Shown here one piece after another: positions 48,655 to 57,357 of a stretch of 64,000 bases of DNA. The DNA lies in the NCBI GenBank assembly GCA_964654185.1, contig CAZZIE010000005.1, forward strand, positions 1 through 64,000. The letters are read 5' to 3'. Under the pieces are notes generated by a model. That model saw only the letters and a program-made list of their open reading frames with translations, made no database searches and had not been told where the DNA came from. Positions within the stretch are counted from its first letter, which is position 1. Every line of letters starts with the position of its first letter. This stretch comes from CAYFQV01 sp964654185. GTDB taxonomy: Bacteria; Spirochaetota; Spirochaetia; DSM-27196; PWMO01. A program made the position numbers and the translations under genes.

Positions 48655-50342
48655 TACCCGGTCAGAGGAAACACCGAGACGAGCATCCAGCCGAAGAAGG
48701 GCGCTGCGCCGAGAGCGTACGCCCAAGGGTCGTCCAGAATGGCGGCGGCCACGGACAGGATCAGAAAGACCACCGGCAGCACCGGCAGAACCAGGACGAC
48801 AATGAAGAGCCCGGAGACCGTTACCCCGGCGAGGCCGAGAGCGCCGACGATCGCAGCTGTCTGAGCAAGATAGATCGCGGCGCGGCCCGCCCGGGTTCTC
48901 CCGGCCTGGCACACCCCGGCGGCGAGCAGCCACGGGAGACAGAGGAGCGCAAGAATGGGCCACCTCGCCAGGCGATACGGAATGAGAAGCCACTGCAGAG
49001 CGACTTCCTGAGTCATTACGCCGACGGCGACCCAGAGAAAGGCGAAGAGCCCAAGACCGAGGAGTAGACTGCGACCGGTCGGGAGACGCAGACGCGTTCC
49101 CCCGGCGAGCCAGATGGCTCCAAGGTTCCCGAACCAGAGAGCTACCGCGCCGCCCACGAGCATGCCCCCGAGACGTGTGATGGGCAGAAATGTGGCAAGC
49201 AGAGCCAGGATCCCCGTCGCGGCAAAGGGCCCTGCAACCATCCAGGCCCACCACAGTCGTCGCCGGCGGGGGTGAACCTGCTTGTCCGGGTCGGCAACGC
49301 CCCGCGCGTCATCAACGCCCCCCGCATCGTCAGCACTTTCGGTCTTTCCGTCCCCGTCTGACCGCAATGCCGCTGGCCGTCCGCGGCGGATGAGTGGAGC
49401 CGCAGCCAGAGCAAGTAGCATCCAGCCAATGACGTGAAGGCCGTAGAAGAGTCCCCGCCGGTCGCGGTAGGGATCCATCCCGGCCCCGTACTCAATGGCC
49501 GCGGTTGACCAGTCCGGACCTGCCTCCCCCGCCGGGCCCGCCCCGGAGCGCCCGACCCCGGAACGGCCAACCGCGGAGCGCCCAAAGGTTGCCTCCAGCC
49601 AGCGCAGCAGTGTGTGCTGGCTGCGCCTGTCGAAGAGGATCGTAATGTGCTCGCGTCGCGGTACCTCCAGAAGCGCCCGGGCGGTACCGTCCGCGAAATC
49701 CTGCGCACTGCTGCGGGCGCCTCCCGCGCGATCGAGCAGATCCCGCCCGTTCTCCAGGAAGCGTGGTTCCCAGGTCCCGGCCTGGAGAAGAAGGTTCCGT
49801 GGCAGAGTCTCCGTCACGGCCGCACTGGTGGGCGAAATGGCTACGACGGCGTCGAATGTCTCGGGAAGCCGAATCCCTGCCGCCATGGCGGCGCCGCTTC
49901 CCATGGAGTGGCCGACGATTGCCAGGCGGTCCGGGTCGACCTCCTGCTGTCGCGTCAGGTACGCCAGCGCGGCGTCAACATCGTCCTGGAGGACATTCCT
50001 GGAGTCGTCCAGTGCCCCCGCGTTGGTGCCGTGGCCGTCGAAGTCCCAGAGCACGACGCCGTACCCCGCGTACGCCAGAGTGTAGGCGTACCCGAGCATG
50101 ATCTTCCGGGTGGAACCGAAGCCGTGAGCGATCAGCACGCCGGGCAGGTCACCTGCGGAGGCCGCGTCCGGATGCACGACGTAGGTCACGGGCAATCCGT
50201 CCGTCTCGCCCATTCGGTTGCGCCGGATCGTCAGATCCCTGGCCGGTTCCGTGATCTGCCACCAGGCCAGAACGATGAGTACAAGTCCGGCCGCGGCGGC
50301 ACCCAAGTGAGTGGTCCTGTAGAGACGCGTCATCTCTCTCAT
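48654..50342 (-). CDS. Alpha/beta hydrolase fused to a polytopic membrane domain
   Basis: 562 residues from the ATG at 50342 (other ATGs at 50333 and 50381). One N-terminal membrane helix (about 9-25) precedes an alpha/beta-hydrolase domain (about 45-260) with HGFGSTRKIMLG, the DFDGHG turn and the nucleophile elbow GHSMGSGAA. The expected acid lies near the FDRRSQHT region, with its His in HTLLRW. The C-terminal 300 residues contain about eight membrane helices separated by a basic loop (about 370-390). A membrane-anchored serine hydrolase acting outside the cytoplasm is inferred. No operon partner. Confidence 0.8.
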   Translation of the reverse strand: MREMTRLYRTTHLGAAAAGLVLIVLAWWQITEPARDLTIRRNRMGETDGLPVTYVVHPDAASAGDLPGVLIAHGFGSTRKIMLGYAYTLAYAGYGVVLWDFDGHGTNAGALDDSRNVLQDDVDAALAYLTRQQEVDPDRLAIVGHSMGSGAAMAAGIRLPETFDAVVAISPTSAAVTETLPRNLLLQAGTWEPRFLENGRDLLDRAGGARSSAQDFADGTARALLEVPRREHITILFDRRSQHTLLRWLEATFGRSAVGRSGVGRSGAGPAGEAGPDWSTAAIEYGAGMDPYRDRRGLFYGLHVIGWMLLALAAAPLIRRGRPAALRSDGDGKTESADDAGGVDDARGVADPDKQVHPRRRRLWWAWMVAGPFAATGILALLATFLPITRLGGMLVGGAVALWFGNLGAIWLAGGTRLRLPTGRSLLLGLGLFAFLWVAVGVMTQEVALQWLLIPYRLARWPILALLCLPWLLAAGVCQAGRTRAGRAAIYLAQTAAIVGALGLAGVTVSGLFIVVLVLPVLPVVFLILSVAAAILDDPWAYALGAAPFFGWMLVSVFPLTG

Positions 50343-50403
50343 AGTTGCTACATAGGTACCGTGCCCGGCGTGGAGGCGCAAGGGCTATCCCAGCAACCGG
50401 GGA

Positions 50404-50754
50404 TTGGCCATCGGAGGCTTTCCGAATGAAACGCCAACGGGATCACAGCTCATCTCGCCGACGAGGATCCTTTCGATGGATCCGTTACCTGCTCTCGGCA
50501 CTGCCCTCGCTACCGGAAGCAATGAAGACACCGGCGAGCCGGCGGGAACCGAGGCGAACGACTTCGTTCGCGGCAACCGCCACGTCTACCTGGCGGAGGG
50601 TGTCGGAATCGTGCGGGTCGAGTACACGCACAAGAGCGGGGCAATTGCGCGGATCGAGCTGGAATCGTACTCAGTGGAACCCTCCATTTGTGCGATTCCG
50701 AAACCTCTGATAGAATCTCCATTCTCCGCGAAGGGAGGGTGTGCTTCTGATTGA
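50404..50754 (+). pseudogene. Possible remnant of a secreted-protein gene
   Basis: A 116-codon open frame whose second half (EPAGTEANDFVRGN, then YLAEGVGIVRVEYTHKSG, IARIELESY) resembles the C-terminal end of bacterial lipoproteins with a V-x-AGTF ... YYAxGVGLVKxEY pattern. The AGTF block and the GVGIV block are closer together than expected, and there is no signal peptide, start signal or full-length domain. It runs into oadG. It is probably a decayed 3' fragment left by deletion. Confidence 0.4.
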
Positions 50755-51070
50755 TGGACTAACAATCACCGTCGTCGGCATGCTGGCGGTGTTTGCCTTC
50801 CTGGGCGTCCTGGTCCTCTCCATGGCGCTGCTGAAATGGGTCGTCGACCGGCTGCCGGGACCTGCGGAGTCTGCCGCGGCAGGCGCGGCGGGTAAGACGG
50901 GCTCGGCTCGACCCGAAGCGCCGCGGCACGACACCGGTGGCCGCTTTGGCGGCCGTCGGCAAGGCAGCGGCGGTCGAATGGGCGCGCGGCGAGGGAAGGC
51001 GGCGGAGCGCGCTGCCGTCGCCGCCGCCGTTGCGGCATACCACGCACACAGGAAAGACACGGCATCATGA
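50741..51070 (+). CDS. oadG: Oxaloacetate-decarboxylase-type sodium pump, gamma subunit
   Basis: 109 residues from a GTG at 50741 with AAGGGAGGGT directly upstream. One N-terminal membrane helix (LTITVVGMLAVFAFLGVLVLSMALLKWVV) is followed by a flexible Gly/Arg-rich region and a short helical C-terminus (AAVAAAVAAYHAHRK), the layout of OadG. The usual Zn-binding His pair is only partly evident at the end. OadG holds the alpha subunit to the membrane subunit. Its stop overlaps the oadA start (ATGA). Confidence 0.85.
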   Translation: MLLIDGLTITVVGMLAVFAFLGVLVLSMALLKWVVDRLPGPAESAAAGAAGKTGSARPEAPRHDTGGRFGGRRQGSGGRMGARRGKAAERAAVAAAVAAYHAHRKDTAS

Positions 51071-52998
51071 AGCGATACGTGGATACCATGGTCACGGCGT
51101 TCCGTGACGGCTTTCAGTCCTTCTTCGGCGCGCGGGTGCTGACGCCGGACTTCCTCCCCGCCTTCGAGGCCGCAGTTGATGCGGGGATTCGTCACCTGGA
51201 AGTGGGCGGCGGCGCGCGCTTTCAGTCCCTCTACTTCTACTGCAACGAAGACGCCTTCGCCATGATGGACACCCTGCGCTGGAAGGCGGGGCCCCAGACG
51301 GAGCTTCAGACCCTGGCGCGGGGAACGAACGTGGTAGGTCTCGACTCACAACCGCGGGACATCATTGACCTCCACGCCAAACTCTTCGCCAAACACGGCA
51401 TCTCGAAGATCCGCAACTTCGACGCCCTGAACGATGTGAACAATCTCATCCACTCGGGCCGTGCGATCGCCGAAGCGGGTCTCCGCCATGAGGTCACCGT
51501 CACGCTCATGGGCCTGCCACCGGGACTCACCGGAGCGCACACCCCGGACTTCTACATTCAGGTGCTCCGGAACATCCTGGATGCGGACATTCCCTACGAG
51601 GCGGTCTGCTTCAAGGACGCATCCGGCACAACGCCCCCTGCAATCGTCCATGAGACGATTCAGCGCGCCCGGCAACTCCTTGGCAACGAGGCGCGGATAT
51701 CCTTCCACAGCCACGAGAGCGCGGGCATTTCCATTCAGCAGTACGTGAGCGCCCTCCAGGCCGGAGCGGACCAGGTGGATTGCTCCCTGGCACCGGTATC
51801 CGGCGGCACCGCCCAGCCGGATATCCTGACCCTCTATCAGGCGCTGCACGGCACCGACATAGAGCTTGATATCGATGTTCACAAGATCCGCGAGGTCGAG
51901 CAGATCCTCCACGAGTGCCTGGAGGACTACTTCCTGCCCCCGGAGGCGCTCTCAGTGCAGCCGAGTGTCTTCTTCTCACCGATGCCGGGCGGCGCTCTCA
52001 CCGCAAACACCCAGATGATGCGGGACCACGGCATCCTGGACCGCTACCAGAAGGTTGCCGACGCCATGACCGAGGTCATTGCCAAGGGCGGTTTCGGAAC
52101 CTCGGTTACACCGGTGAGCCAGTTCTACTTCCAGCAGGCCTTCAACAACGTCATGTTCGGGCCCTGGGAGCGCTTTGCCGACGGCTACGGCAAGATGGTC
52201 CTTGGCTACTTCGGCCGGACGCCGGTGCCGCCGGACCCCGAAGTCGTCCGCCTGGCGCGGGAGCAGTTGGCCCTGGAACCGACCGAGCGACCGCCCATCA
52301 ACATCAACGATGAAGACCCCGAAAAGGGTGTCGCTGCGGCACGACGCATGCTCGAGACTGAAAGCCTGGAGCTTACCGAGGAGAACATCTTCATTGCCGC
52401 AACCTGCAAAGACAAGGGCATTGCCTTCCTCAAGGGCGATGCGCGCGTTCAGGTACGCAAGAAGGAGAAGGTCGAACCCGGCTGTGCCGAGGAGGAAGCG
52501 ACGGGCTACACTGTCCGGATCGGCGGGAAGGAGCACAACGCCGTGGTCGAAGGGGACCGGGTGATCGTTGACGGCGTCGCCTACGAGGTGTCCGTGGCGC
52601 AGGCCGCCCCGGGGGCGGCAGGTTCCCGCTCCATCCCCGCCGGCGCGGCGGTAACCCCGGAAGCGGGTTCAGCCACCCCGGGGGTCGCCGGATCCAGCAC
52701 CGGGACCGCCCCGCCGGCCCCCGGGTCCGCCGCGGCCGGCACGACCAGTGCCGGCTCCACTGCGACCGGCTCCGCAGCGCCCTCCGTGATCAAGGCGCCT
52801 TTTTCCGCCCTGCTCCTCCGCATTGAGGCGCCGCCGGGAACCTGCGTAAACAAGGGAGACACCGTCGTCGTGCTGGAGAGCATGAAGATGGAAACGGAGC
52901 TCGCCTCGCCGATCGACGGGACGGTGCAGACTCTCAACTACAGCCAGGGCGATCAGATCGAGAGCGGCAGCGTCGTGGCGACGGTCGCACCGCTTTGA
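51067..52998 (+). CDS. oadA: Biotin-dependent decarboxylase alpha subunit (OadA-like)
   Basis: 643 residues: carboxyltransferase TIM barrel (about 1-300), conserved carboxylase domain (about 300-480), a Pro/Ala/Gly/Ser/Thr linker (about 520-575) and a biotinyl domain with ESMKMETE near the C-terminus. The barrel differs from classical OadA: the first metal loop is TAFRDGFQSFFGARV rather than DTTLRDAHQSLxATR, but the metal Asp and the Gln are kept; CFKDASG holds the lysine that is carbamylated, and the metal HxH is in SFHSHESAG. Expected reaction: transfer of CO2 from oxaloacetate (or another 2-keto or malonyl-type acid) to biotin, driving Na+ export with OadB. Confidence 0.88.
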   Translation: MKRYVDTMVTAFRDGFQSFFGARVLTPDFLPAFEAAVDAGIRHLEVGGGARFQSLYFYCNEDAFAMMDTLRWKAGPQTELQTLARGTNVVGLDSQPRDIIDLHAKLFAKHGISKIRNFDALNDVNNLIHSGRAIAEAGLRHEVTVTLMGLPPGLTGAHTPDFYIQVLRNILDADIPYEAVCFKDASGTTPPAIVHETIQRARQLLGNEARISFHSHESAGISIQQYVSALQAGADQVDCSLAPVSGGTAQPDILTLYQALHGTDIELDIDVHKIREVEQILHECLEDYFLPPEALSVQPSVFFSPMPGGALTANTQMMRDHGILDRYQKVADAMTEVIAKGGFGTSVTPVSQFYFQQAFNNVMFGPWERFADGYGKMVLGYFGRTPVPPDPEVVRLAREQLALEPTERPPININDEDPEKGVAAARRMLETESLELTEENIFIAATCKDKGIAFLKGDARVQVRKKEKVEPGCAEEEATGYTVRIGGKEHNAVVEGDRVIVDGVAYEVSVAQAAPGAAGSRSIPAGAAVTPEAGSATPGVAGSSTGTAPPAPGSAAAGTTSAGSTATGSAAPSVIKAPFSALLLRIEAPPGTCVNKGDTVVVLESMKMETELASPIDGTVQTLNYSQGDQIESGSVVATVAPL

Positions 52999-53007
52999 GG
53001 GCGCGAA

Positions 53008-54143
53008 ATGAGCATTGACACCGCTCTGGTCGAGCTCTGGAACACCACCGGCGCCGCCGGCTTCTCGGTGCGGCAGATCATCATGATTGTGGTGGGGTTT
53101 GTGCTCATTCATCTCGCGATCGCCAGGCGTTTCGAGCCGTTGCTGCTGGTCCCTATCGGCTTTGGCGGCATCCTGGCGAACATCCCCTTCATTGGCATTG
53201 CAGAGGCGGGGGGATTCATCGGGCAGATCTACGACTTCGGGATCTCCCGCTGTTCATCTTCATGGGTGTAGGCGCCCTCACCGACTTCGGGCCACTCCTC
53301 GCGAACCGCCGGACGGCGCTCCTCGGCGCGGCGGCGCAGTTCGGGATCTTTGCGACCCTTCTGGGAGCGCTCGGCCTGGCGCGGCTGGAAGGGATCGACT
53401 TTGTCCTGGCGGATGCCGCGGCGATCGGGATAATCGGCGGCGCAGACGGACCGACGGCGATCTTCCTGGCAGGCCGGCTCTCCCCGACCTACCTGGGATC
53501 CATTGCCGTGGCGGCGTACTCCTACATGGCGCTGGTTCCCATCATCCAGCCGCCCATTGTACGCGCCCTCACCACCCCTGCGGAGCGCCGCATCCGCATG
53601 GAGCAGCTCCGCGACGTGTCCCGCCGAGAGCGCATTCTCTTTCCCATTGTGGTGGTGACCATCTGCGCGATCCTGCTGCCCTCGGCGACGCCGCTCATCG
53701 GCGCACTCATGTTCGGGAACCTCATTCGGGAGTGCGGTGTCACCGATCGCCTGGCGAAGGCCGCCCAGAACGAGCTCATGAACATTGTCACCATTATGCT
53801 GGGCCTGGCGGTGGGCTCCCGTCTCTCCGGCAACACCTTTCTCACTCTGGAGACCGTGGGCATTCTCACCCTCGGACTGATCGCCTTCTCAATCGGCACC
53901 GCCTCGGGGGTTCTCATTGCGAAGCTCATGAACCGTCTGAGCCCGCAGAAGATCAACCCCATCATAGGTGCCGCCGGTGTCTCCGCGGTGCCCATGGCCG
54001 CCCGTGTCTCGGCGCGGCTCGGTCTCGAGTCCGATCCGGAGAACCACCTGCTGATGCACGCCATGGGTCCGAATGTCGCGGGGGTGATCGGCTCGGCGGT
54101 TGCAGCGGGAATTCTCCTGGCACTGGTGCCGCTCTTCGGATAG
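53008..54143 (+). pseudogene. oadB: oadB, sodium-pump membrane subunit, split by a frameshift
   Basis: Two overlapping frames together make one OadB. The first (53008-53271) gives the N-terminal helices and ends IYDFGIS then RCSSSWV. The second gives the rest, resuming PLFIFMGVGALTDFGPLL and continuing with LADAAAIGIIGGADGPTAIF and the VGSRLSGNTFLTLETVGIL core, to 54143. The shift lies at about 53241-53250 (GGGATCTCCCGCTGTTC): P-L-F-I-F sits in the +1-shifted frame, and several residues usually found between YDFGI and PLxIF seem missing. Either a real deletion has inactivated the pump, the two halves are made separately (an ATG at 53262 lies inside the first stop region), or there is a sequencing error. 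oadG and oadA are intact. Confidence 0.8.
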
Positions 54144-54299
54144 TACTCACAAGCCTGTTGATGCCCATCCGCGCAAGTCATTACCCAGCCGCGGATTGAT
54201 GTCTCGATGTGGCCGAGGGCTTTGCCTGACGGCTGCCGGTCGCCCCAGGTCCTTGTGACTTGGTACCTTGCAGGAATTGCATCAACAAGCTTGTGGGTA
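54144..54299. mobile_element. MITE-like element with 21-bp imperfect terminal inverted repeats
   Basis: Ends 54144-54164 and 54279-54299 are inverted copies (19 of 21 positions match), beginning TACYCACAAG and running to GTTGATGC. They enclose about 114 bases without a gene. Both ends carry TA at the outside, as expected for the TA target duplication of IS630/Tc1-type elements. Inside is a second short inverted repeat, ATCCGCG/CGCGGAT. No transposase; only one copy is seen in this window. Confidence 0.5.
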
Positions 54300-54301
54300 G
54301 G

Positions 54302-55567
54302 TTATTTGGGCTGACCGTCGAAAAGCGCCTTGAACCGCTCCACCAACTCCGGGTCCAGGACGCTCCCGGCCATCTCCGACAGGATCCGGCACGCATCCTT
54401 GTGACTGTACTTGAGTGGCTTCCCCTGGGCCGGGCGGTAGCCGCGCTCGGTGGTTAGAGCGCTATAGACATCGGCCACTGCTACAATTCTTGCCCCAATG
54501 GGAATGTCCTCCCCTGCCAGTCCGTCGGGATAACCGCCGCCGTCCCAGTGCTCGTGCTCATGCCGAACAATCGGGACGACGCGCCGGTAGACGTCGAGGT
54601 TCTGCAGTATCTCGGCGCCGATGATGGTGTGGGTCTTCATGACCTCGAACTCGTCCGGATCCAGGGCGCCCGGCTTTTTCAGGATAGCGTCGGGGATGGC
54701 GATCTTCCCGATGTCGTGAATCGCCGCGCCGGACCGGACGGCGTCGACATCCTCGTCGGAGAGATTCATGGAAATTGCCAGCCGCTCGGTCAGCTCTTCG
54801 ACGTCGTCGGAATGAGTGCCGGTGTACTCGTCCCGCTCAGCAAGGAGCTCGGTAATGCGCTTGAAGGCGAGGTGGGAGTCCCGGCGCAGCTTGAGGAAGT
54901 TGCGCGTAGCGTAGTGGACCAGGGCCAGTGGGACCAGAGCCAGGATCAGCAGTCCCCGCGAGTCCTGATAGAGCGTCGCCATGAGGATGGCCAGGACGCC
55001 CATGGTTATGAACTGGAGATGGACGTTCCGAATCCCCGCACGGAGCACACGGAAGAAGTCCGCCTCACCGTTGAGAGCAATGATCGCCGCAACCAGGGAG
55101 CTGTTCACGACGACGTAGCCAATGAAGGCGATTATCATGGCGAAATAGGAGTGCTCTACCCCGGGGAGAAGGCGCTCGGCGTAGGTGAAGGCCGCGGCCG
55201 CCGCCGTCACGGTGACCACGAGCTGACTCGTGTTGAACAGGACCGGAGCCATGAAACGCCACACCCCGTCGCCAAGCTTGTCCCATCGCAGAATAATCTC
55301 CGCAGGTAGTGTCGAGCACAGGACGACCCAGACTCCAACAGGCATGCCGCCAATGAAGACGGCGGCCATGGCCACCGCGACATGCGTGGAGAGGGCCCAG
55401 TCCGAAACGATCTCCAACTCGTATACCTGCGCCAGGAGAGAAGCAATTGCGAGGAGAATCAGGGCAAAGAAGTACTCGACAGGGTCCAAATCCATGGACG
55501 CCACGACCACGAAGTACAGGGCGGCAAGACACACCAGGAGTACATACAATCGCGCCTTGAGGGTCAT
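54302..55567 (-). CDS. Membrane HD-GYP phosphodiesterase
   Basis: 421 residues. About eight hydrophobic segments form an MASE-like membrane domain (about 5-215). A C-terminal HD-GYP domain (about 225-415) follows with AIHDIGKIAIPDAIL (HD pair), THTIIGAEIL, VRHEHEHWDGGGYPDGLAGEDIP (GYP-type motif) and ADVYSALTTERGYRPA. All catalytic residues of c-di-GMP phosphodiesterases are present, so it opposes the diguanylate cyclase at 1393. Transmembrane signal unknown. Convergent with the oad operon across the MITE-like element. Confidence 0.93.
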   Translation of the reverse strand: MTLKARLYVLLVCLAALYFVVVASMDLDPVEYFFALILLAIASLLAQVYELEIVSDWALSTHVAVAMAAVFIGGMPVGVWVVLCSTLPAEIILRWDKLGDGVWRFMAPVLFNTSQLVVTVTAAAAAFTYAERLLPGVEHSYFAMIIAFIGYVVVNSSLVAAIIALNGEADFFRVLRAGIRNVHLQFITMGVLAILMATLYQDSRGLLILALVPLALVHYATRNFLKLRRDSHLAFKRITELLAERDEYTGTHSDDVEELTERLAISMNLSDEDVDAVRSGAAIHDIGKIAIPDAILKKPGALDPDEFEVMKTHTIIGAEILQNLDVYRRVVPIVRHEHEHWDGGGYPDGLAGEDIPIGARIVAVADVYSALTTERGYRPAQGKPLKYSHKDACRILSEMAGSVLDPELVERFKALFDGQPK

Positions 55568-55723
55568 CGCCTGACGGTATCACGTAATGCGCAAGGGGGA
55601 GAAGAACGAAGTCTGCGTAGAACGGCTCAGGCCCTGGAGAGAAGAGGAGGACGAGCGGAGCCCGAGCCGGGAAGCTTGGAGCTAGGTAGGGGGTGAATCT
55701 GGGGACAGGCGCAACGGGCTCAC
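55568..55723. other. Spacer upstream of the HD-GYP gene
   Basis: TACCGT (minus strand, 55579-55574) ends 6 bases before the HD-GYP ATG but lacks a -35 partner; a weak leaderless promoter at best. No gene seen. Confidence 0.3.
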
Positions 55724-55766
55724 AAAAAAAACGGCGAGCCCTTCCCCCGTGGGGAGAACCCGCCGT
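55724..55766 (-). terminator. Rho-independent terminator of the 52-residue membrane protein gene
   Basis: Long, interrupted G+C-rich stem (ACGGCG...CGCCGT outer arms) around a CCCC/GGGG inner stem, followed on the minus strand by seven or eight T. Confidence 0.85.
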
Positions 55767-55823
55767 CTTGACTCGTTCACGCTCCCGGAAGCCGCAGAGC
55801 CTGCCCGGAAGTGTGGATGGCAA

Positions 55824-55982
55824 TCAACCTTTGCCGCCACCCGTCCATTTGAAACTGGAAGTGAGAGCGATGATTGCGATCGCCACCACAGCAATGACCA
55901 TGAGCGTCCGGTTGTTGGTCACCTTGATCCACACCTTGTTCACACGATCGACGGCCTTCTCACTGTAACCCTGCCACTTCAT
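55824..55982 (-). CDS. Small single-pass membrane protein (52 residues)
   Basis: The frame gives 52 residues: a charged amphipathic N-terminus (MKWQGYSEKAVDRVNKVW), then one hydrophobic helix of about 15-18 residues (TLMVIAVVAIAIIAL) and a Gly-rich tail ending SSFKWTGGGKG. It is supported by an AGGGGGCG Shine-Dalgarno 5-6 bases ahead of the ATG, a near-consensus promoter (TTGACA, 17 bases, TAGCCT) and a strong terminator, so the gene is almost certainly expressed on its own. Topology by charge: N-terminus cytoplasmic. Such small proteins often modulate membrane enzymes; no family or partner known. Confidence 0.75.
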   Translation of the reverse strand: MKWQGYSEKAVDRVNKVWIKVTNNRTLMVIAVVAIAIIALTSSFKWTGGGKG

Positions 55983-56038
55983 ACTACGCCCCCTACAATA
56001 ATAAAGTATATAGTATTAATAAATTGTCTCTTTATTTT

Positions 56039-56067
56039 AGGCTATACCGAGGTAGCGGACTTGTCAA
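56039..56067 (-). promoter_or_regulatory. Near-consensus promoter of the small membrane protein gene
   Basis: Minus strand: perfect TTGACA, 17 bases, TAGCCT, then an A+T-rich leader of about 50 bases. Confidence 0.75.
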
Positions 56068-56362
56068 CACTTTTTTTGCAAGAATATGCGCGAAATTCGC
56101 AAGTCGCCGTTCCGCGAGTACGGTTCTGTGGGGCATCATCTTAAGCATTGTGCGACATGACCGGACATGCAAGGAGGAATCGGGCGGTTCCTTTCTCGTG
56201 ACGGGCGCGTGAAGACGGACCAGGGCCGGGCAGGGACTTTCGCGTCTCTCAAGCCGGGAAGCTCTGACCTCCGGCGGAGGCCGTCTTAGCCACGTCCAAC
56301 CGGTTTTTGCAATACCCCGCCCTCTGCACGAAACTGTTCTCATTACATCTGCGGAGGGTCAC
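56068..56362. other. Spacer between divergent genes
   Basis: About 295 bases between the small-protein promoter and the PhnD-like gene. The left part has TTTTTTT within TTGTCAACACTTTTTTTG. No gene is supported; the PhnD-like promoter must lie here, but I cannot place it. Confidence 0.3.
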
Positions 56363-57310
56363 ATGACCAAAGCAATGAGGTTTGGCGCAATTGCCGGCCT
56401 GACACTCTTTGTTGGGGCCTGTGCTGTCTTTTTCGGTGGCGAGACGAACGGAGCCGCCACCGACGAAGACCCGGTCTCGATAACCTGGGGCATCTTGGAT
56501 GTGGGGTCCGGCATTGAGTTCGACGCCAGCATCCCGGGCGTTGAGAGCTATCTGTCCACCACGACCGGCTACGATGTGACCATCCGGACCTACGACGCCT
56601 ACGGCGACATCAAGGATGCCATGGCGGGAAGCGATCCTATCCTCGACATGGCCACCCTGCCCACCTTCACCTATCTCGTTGCAGAGGAAGAGAGCGGCGT
56701 AGAGTTGGTTCTCGCGGCCGTGCGGTTCGGCGCTACAACCTACCGATCGCAATTCGTGACCCGAACCGGCTCGGGGATTACGGAGATCGCCGACCTGGCC
56801 GGGTCAAACTTCATGCGGCCGGACCCGCTTTCGACCAGCGGGTGGATCATTCCGGAAATCACCATGCGTGCGGAGGGCATTGATATAACCGGCCTTACCG
56901 TCGTGGACGGTGCCGGGCACGACAGCGTCATCCGCGGCGTCTATGACGGACAATACGACGACGGATCCGGCGACCCGCCGGTCACGGTCGACGCCGGGGC
57001 AACCTTCGTGGATGCCCGCAGCACGGTGGAAGATAACCCGGACTATTCAGAGGTCTATACAACCGTCGCCGTGATTGGCACCAGCATCGACATTCCCAAC
57101 GACTGCATTGCGGTCCACCCGTCTCTGGATAGCGCGGTACGTGAGGGCGTGGTGGAGGCGATTGTCGACGGCTTCGCCGGGGACGCTGCGAGCGCGTTCG
57201 AGACCATGACCGGCTGGTCCGCCGTCCAGCAAGAGGATCCGTCGTTCTACAACGACTTCACCCAGCTGCTCCAGGACGCCGGGGTCGATCCCGCCGACTA
57301 CGTGGAGTAA
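56363..57310 (+). CDS. Orphan PhnD-like solute-binding lipoprotein
   Basis: 315 residues, GGAGGGT 3 bases before the ATG. The signal ends TLFVGACAVF (lipobox Cys). The mature protein is a phosphate/phosphonate-binding PhnD family fold: ITWGILDVGSGIEFDASIPGVESYLSTTTGYDV, YRSQFVTRTGSGITEIADLAG, SGWIIPEI and DNPDYSEVYTTVAVIGTSIDIPND. In this family ligands include phosphonates, phosphite and urea-like compounds. There is no permease or ATPase gene adjacent, so it may be a receptor or use an importer encoded elsewhere. Both neighbours are on the other strand. Confidence 0.82.
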   Translation: MTKAMRFGAIAGLTLFVGACAVFFGGETNGAATDEDPVSITWGILDVGSGIEFDASIPGVESYLSTTTGYDVTIRTYDAYGDIKDAMAGSDPILDMATLPTFTYLVAEEESGVELVLAAVRFGATTYRSQFVTRTGSGITEIADLAGSNFMRPDPLSTSGWIIPEITMRAEGIDITGLTVVDGAGHDSVIRGVYDGQYDDGSGDPPVTVDAGATFVDARSTVEDNPDYSEVYTTVAVIGTSIDIPNDCIAVHPSLDSAVREGVVEAIVDGFAGDAASAFETMTGWSAVQQEDPSFYNDFTQLLQDAGVDPADYVE

Positions 57311-57357
57311 CCGCGGTGCCGCGCCCGCCGCAGCGTGGCGCCCCTTTTCTCCGCGCG

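Noticed and set aside
50349..50354. TATGTA 6 bases before ATG 50342 as a -10 box
   Set aside because: Lacks the conserved final T; start of this gene remains uncertain.
54144..54299. Inverted repeat as a transcription terminator
   Set aside because: Arms are 114 bases apart and no U tract follows either end; a mobile-element reading fits better.
55574..55579. TACCGT 6 bases before the HD-GYP start as another leaderless promoter
   Set aside because: No -35 partner and a poor hexamer; not counted in the leaderless list.
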